Below are positions 13,145 through 13,640 of a stretch of DNA of 13,640 nt, one piece after another (the stretch's first letter is position 1; the number at the start of each line of letters is the position of its first letter). The stretch covers positions 1-13,640 of the forward strand of contig JACCYI010000107.1 in assembly GCA_013696535.1 (NCBI GenBank), given 5' to 3'. The notes beneath the pieces are model-generated. The model had not been told where the DNA came from. It saw only the letters and a list, made by a program, of their open reading frames with translations, and ran no database searches. Both the position numbers and the translations under genes were made by a program. This DNA is from Solirubrobacterales bacterium. GTDB lineage: Bacteria; Actinomycetota; Thermoleophilia; Solirubrobacterales; Solirubrobacteraceae.

Positions 13145-13640
13145 TCAGACCGCGACGGGCTGGCGCACGACCTCCGCTCCATCGCGCGGCGTGAGCATGA
13201 TCAGGCGGCGCTGCACCCGCTCCGGCCGCTCGGGATGGGTGGCCGTGAGGGCCGCCGAGCGGGCGATGACGCGCAGCACGGTGGTCATCTCGAACAGGGC
13301 GAAGCTCGCACCGAGGCACCGCCGGACGCCCCCGCCGAAGGGGATCCAGGTGTACGTACCCGGTGGCTTGTCGAGGAAGCGCTCAGGCCGGAAGGCGTAC
13401 GGCTCGGGATACAGGTCCGCTCGGCGGTGCACGAGGTAGATGCACGGCGCGACGGTGACCCCGGCCGGTAGGTGGTAGCCGCCGATCTCCATCGGTTCGC
13501 GCAGCCGTCGCACGACGATCGGCAGCACGGGGCGCAGTCGTAGGGTCTCCTTCACCGTGGCGTCGAGGTAGGAGTCCTCACCGGCGGCGGCCTCGTCGGT
13601 AAGCCGCTGCCACGCTGCCGGATGGCGCAGAAGTCGCTCG
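13145..13640 (-). CDS. Cytochrome P450, C-terminal part (N-terminus beyond window)
   Basis: The frame is open to the right edge, giving 164 residues of an expected 420-460. Cytochromes P450 insert one oxygen atom into a substrate using haem and an external redox partner. Diagnostic motifs are the helix-K ExxR (VKETLRLRP), the meander PERF (YAFRPERFL), and the haem-binding loop PFGGGVRRCLGASFALFEM, with the Cys thiolate ligand. The segment before ExxR (LLRHPAAWQRLTDEA) is the normal J-helix region. The FGGGVRRCLGA loop resembles actinobacterial CYP135/CYP138-type enzymes from memory; no search was done. A GTG at 13555 is internal and not the true start. It lies 82 bases upstream of the ribbon-helix-helix gene on the same strand. 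Substrate is unknown. Confidence 0.93.
   Translation of the reverse strand, partial: ERLLRHPAAWQRLTDEAAAGEDSYLDATVKETLRLRPVLPIVVRRLREPMEIGGYHLPAGVTVAPCIYLVHRRADLYPEPYAFRPERFLDKPPGTYTWIPFGGGVRRCLGASFALFEMTTVLRVIARSAALTATHPERPERVQRRLIMLTPRDGAEVVRQPVAV

Noticed and set aside
12386..13471. 361-codon plus-strand frame across the right end
   Set aside because: It runs antisense to the P450 motifs and the ribbon-helix-helix gene and shows only Arg/Gly-rich sequence, including the translated tandem repeat (GGSGGSGG).

Overview
The window is about 13.6 kb of high-GC DNA, tightly packed and with no RNA genes, insertion sequences or CRISPR array seen. It looks chromosomal and actinobacterial. A Solirubrobacterales/Thermoleophilia-type organism is the best guess. 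Reasons: GTG starts with 4-base GTGA overlaps, few Shine-Dalgarno sites, an Lrp regulator beside cbs-metB, and a secreted subtilase ending in a PASTA repeat with a paired-cysteine signature (CTVPEL...AGCKIG). The taxon is inferred from style and was not searched.

Layout, left to right. (1) On the minus strand: a GT4 glycosyltransferase cut by the left edge, preceded by an acyl-CoA dehydrogenase of the long-chain/isovaleryl type. (2) Divergent from these: a secreted S8 protease with a C-terminal PASTA domain. (3) A three-gene operon joined by GTGA overlaps: crotonase-fold enoyl-CoA hydratase/isomerase, an arginase-fold ureohydrolase with a Cys at the first metal-ligand position, and an acyl-CoA carboxylase carboxyltransferase subunit. 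(4) An Lrp/AsnC regulator divergent from cystathionine beta-synthase (cbs) and a cystathionine gamma-synthase/lyase (metB), with two inverted repeats in the shared promoter region. (5) A GlsB/YeaQ-type small membrane protein, convergent with metB and divergent from a BKACE (beta-keto acid cleavage) enzyme, which overlaps a CaiB/BaiF protein carrying the alpha-methylacyl-CoA racemase catalytic residues. (6) On the minus strand: a ribbon-helix-helix-like protein whose Pro-rich N-terminus lies in another frame, and the C-terminal third of a cytochrome P450 cut by the right edge.

Cooperation between genes. Five CoA-chemistry enzymes (dehydrogenase, crotonase, carboxyltransferase, BKACE, racemase-like) suggest catabolism of branched or modified acyl chains, but no biotin carboxylase or acyl-CoA ligase is present here, so no pathway is complete. 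The cbs-metB pair is a transsulfuration unit probably controlled by the divergent Lrp protein. Most unusual are the DcsB-like ureohydrolase inside an acyl-CoA operon, the inverted repeats in the divergent promoter regions, and a one-base frame break in a 9-base tandem repeat in the ribbon-helix-helix gene. No intergenic gap exceeds about 110 bases.
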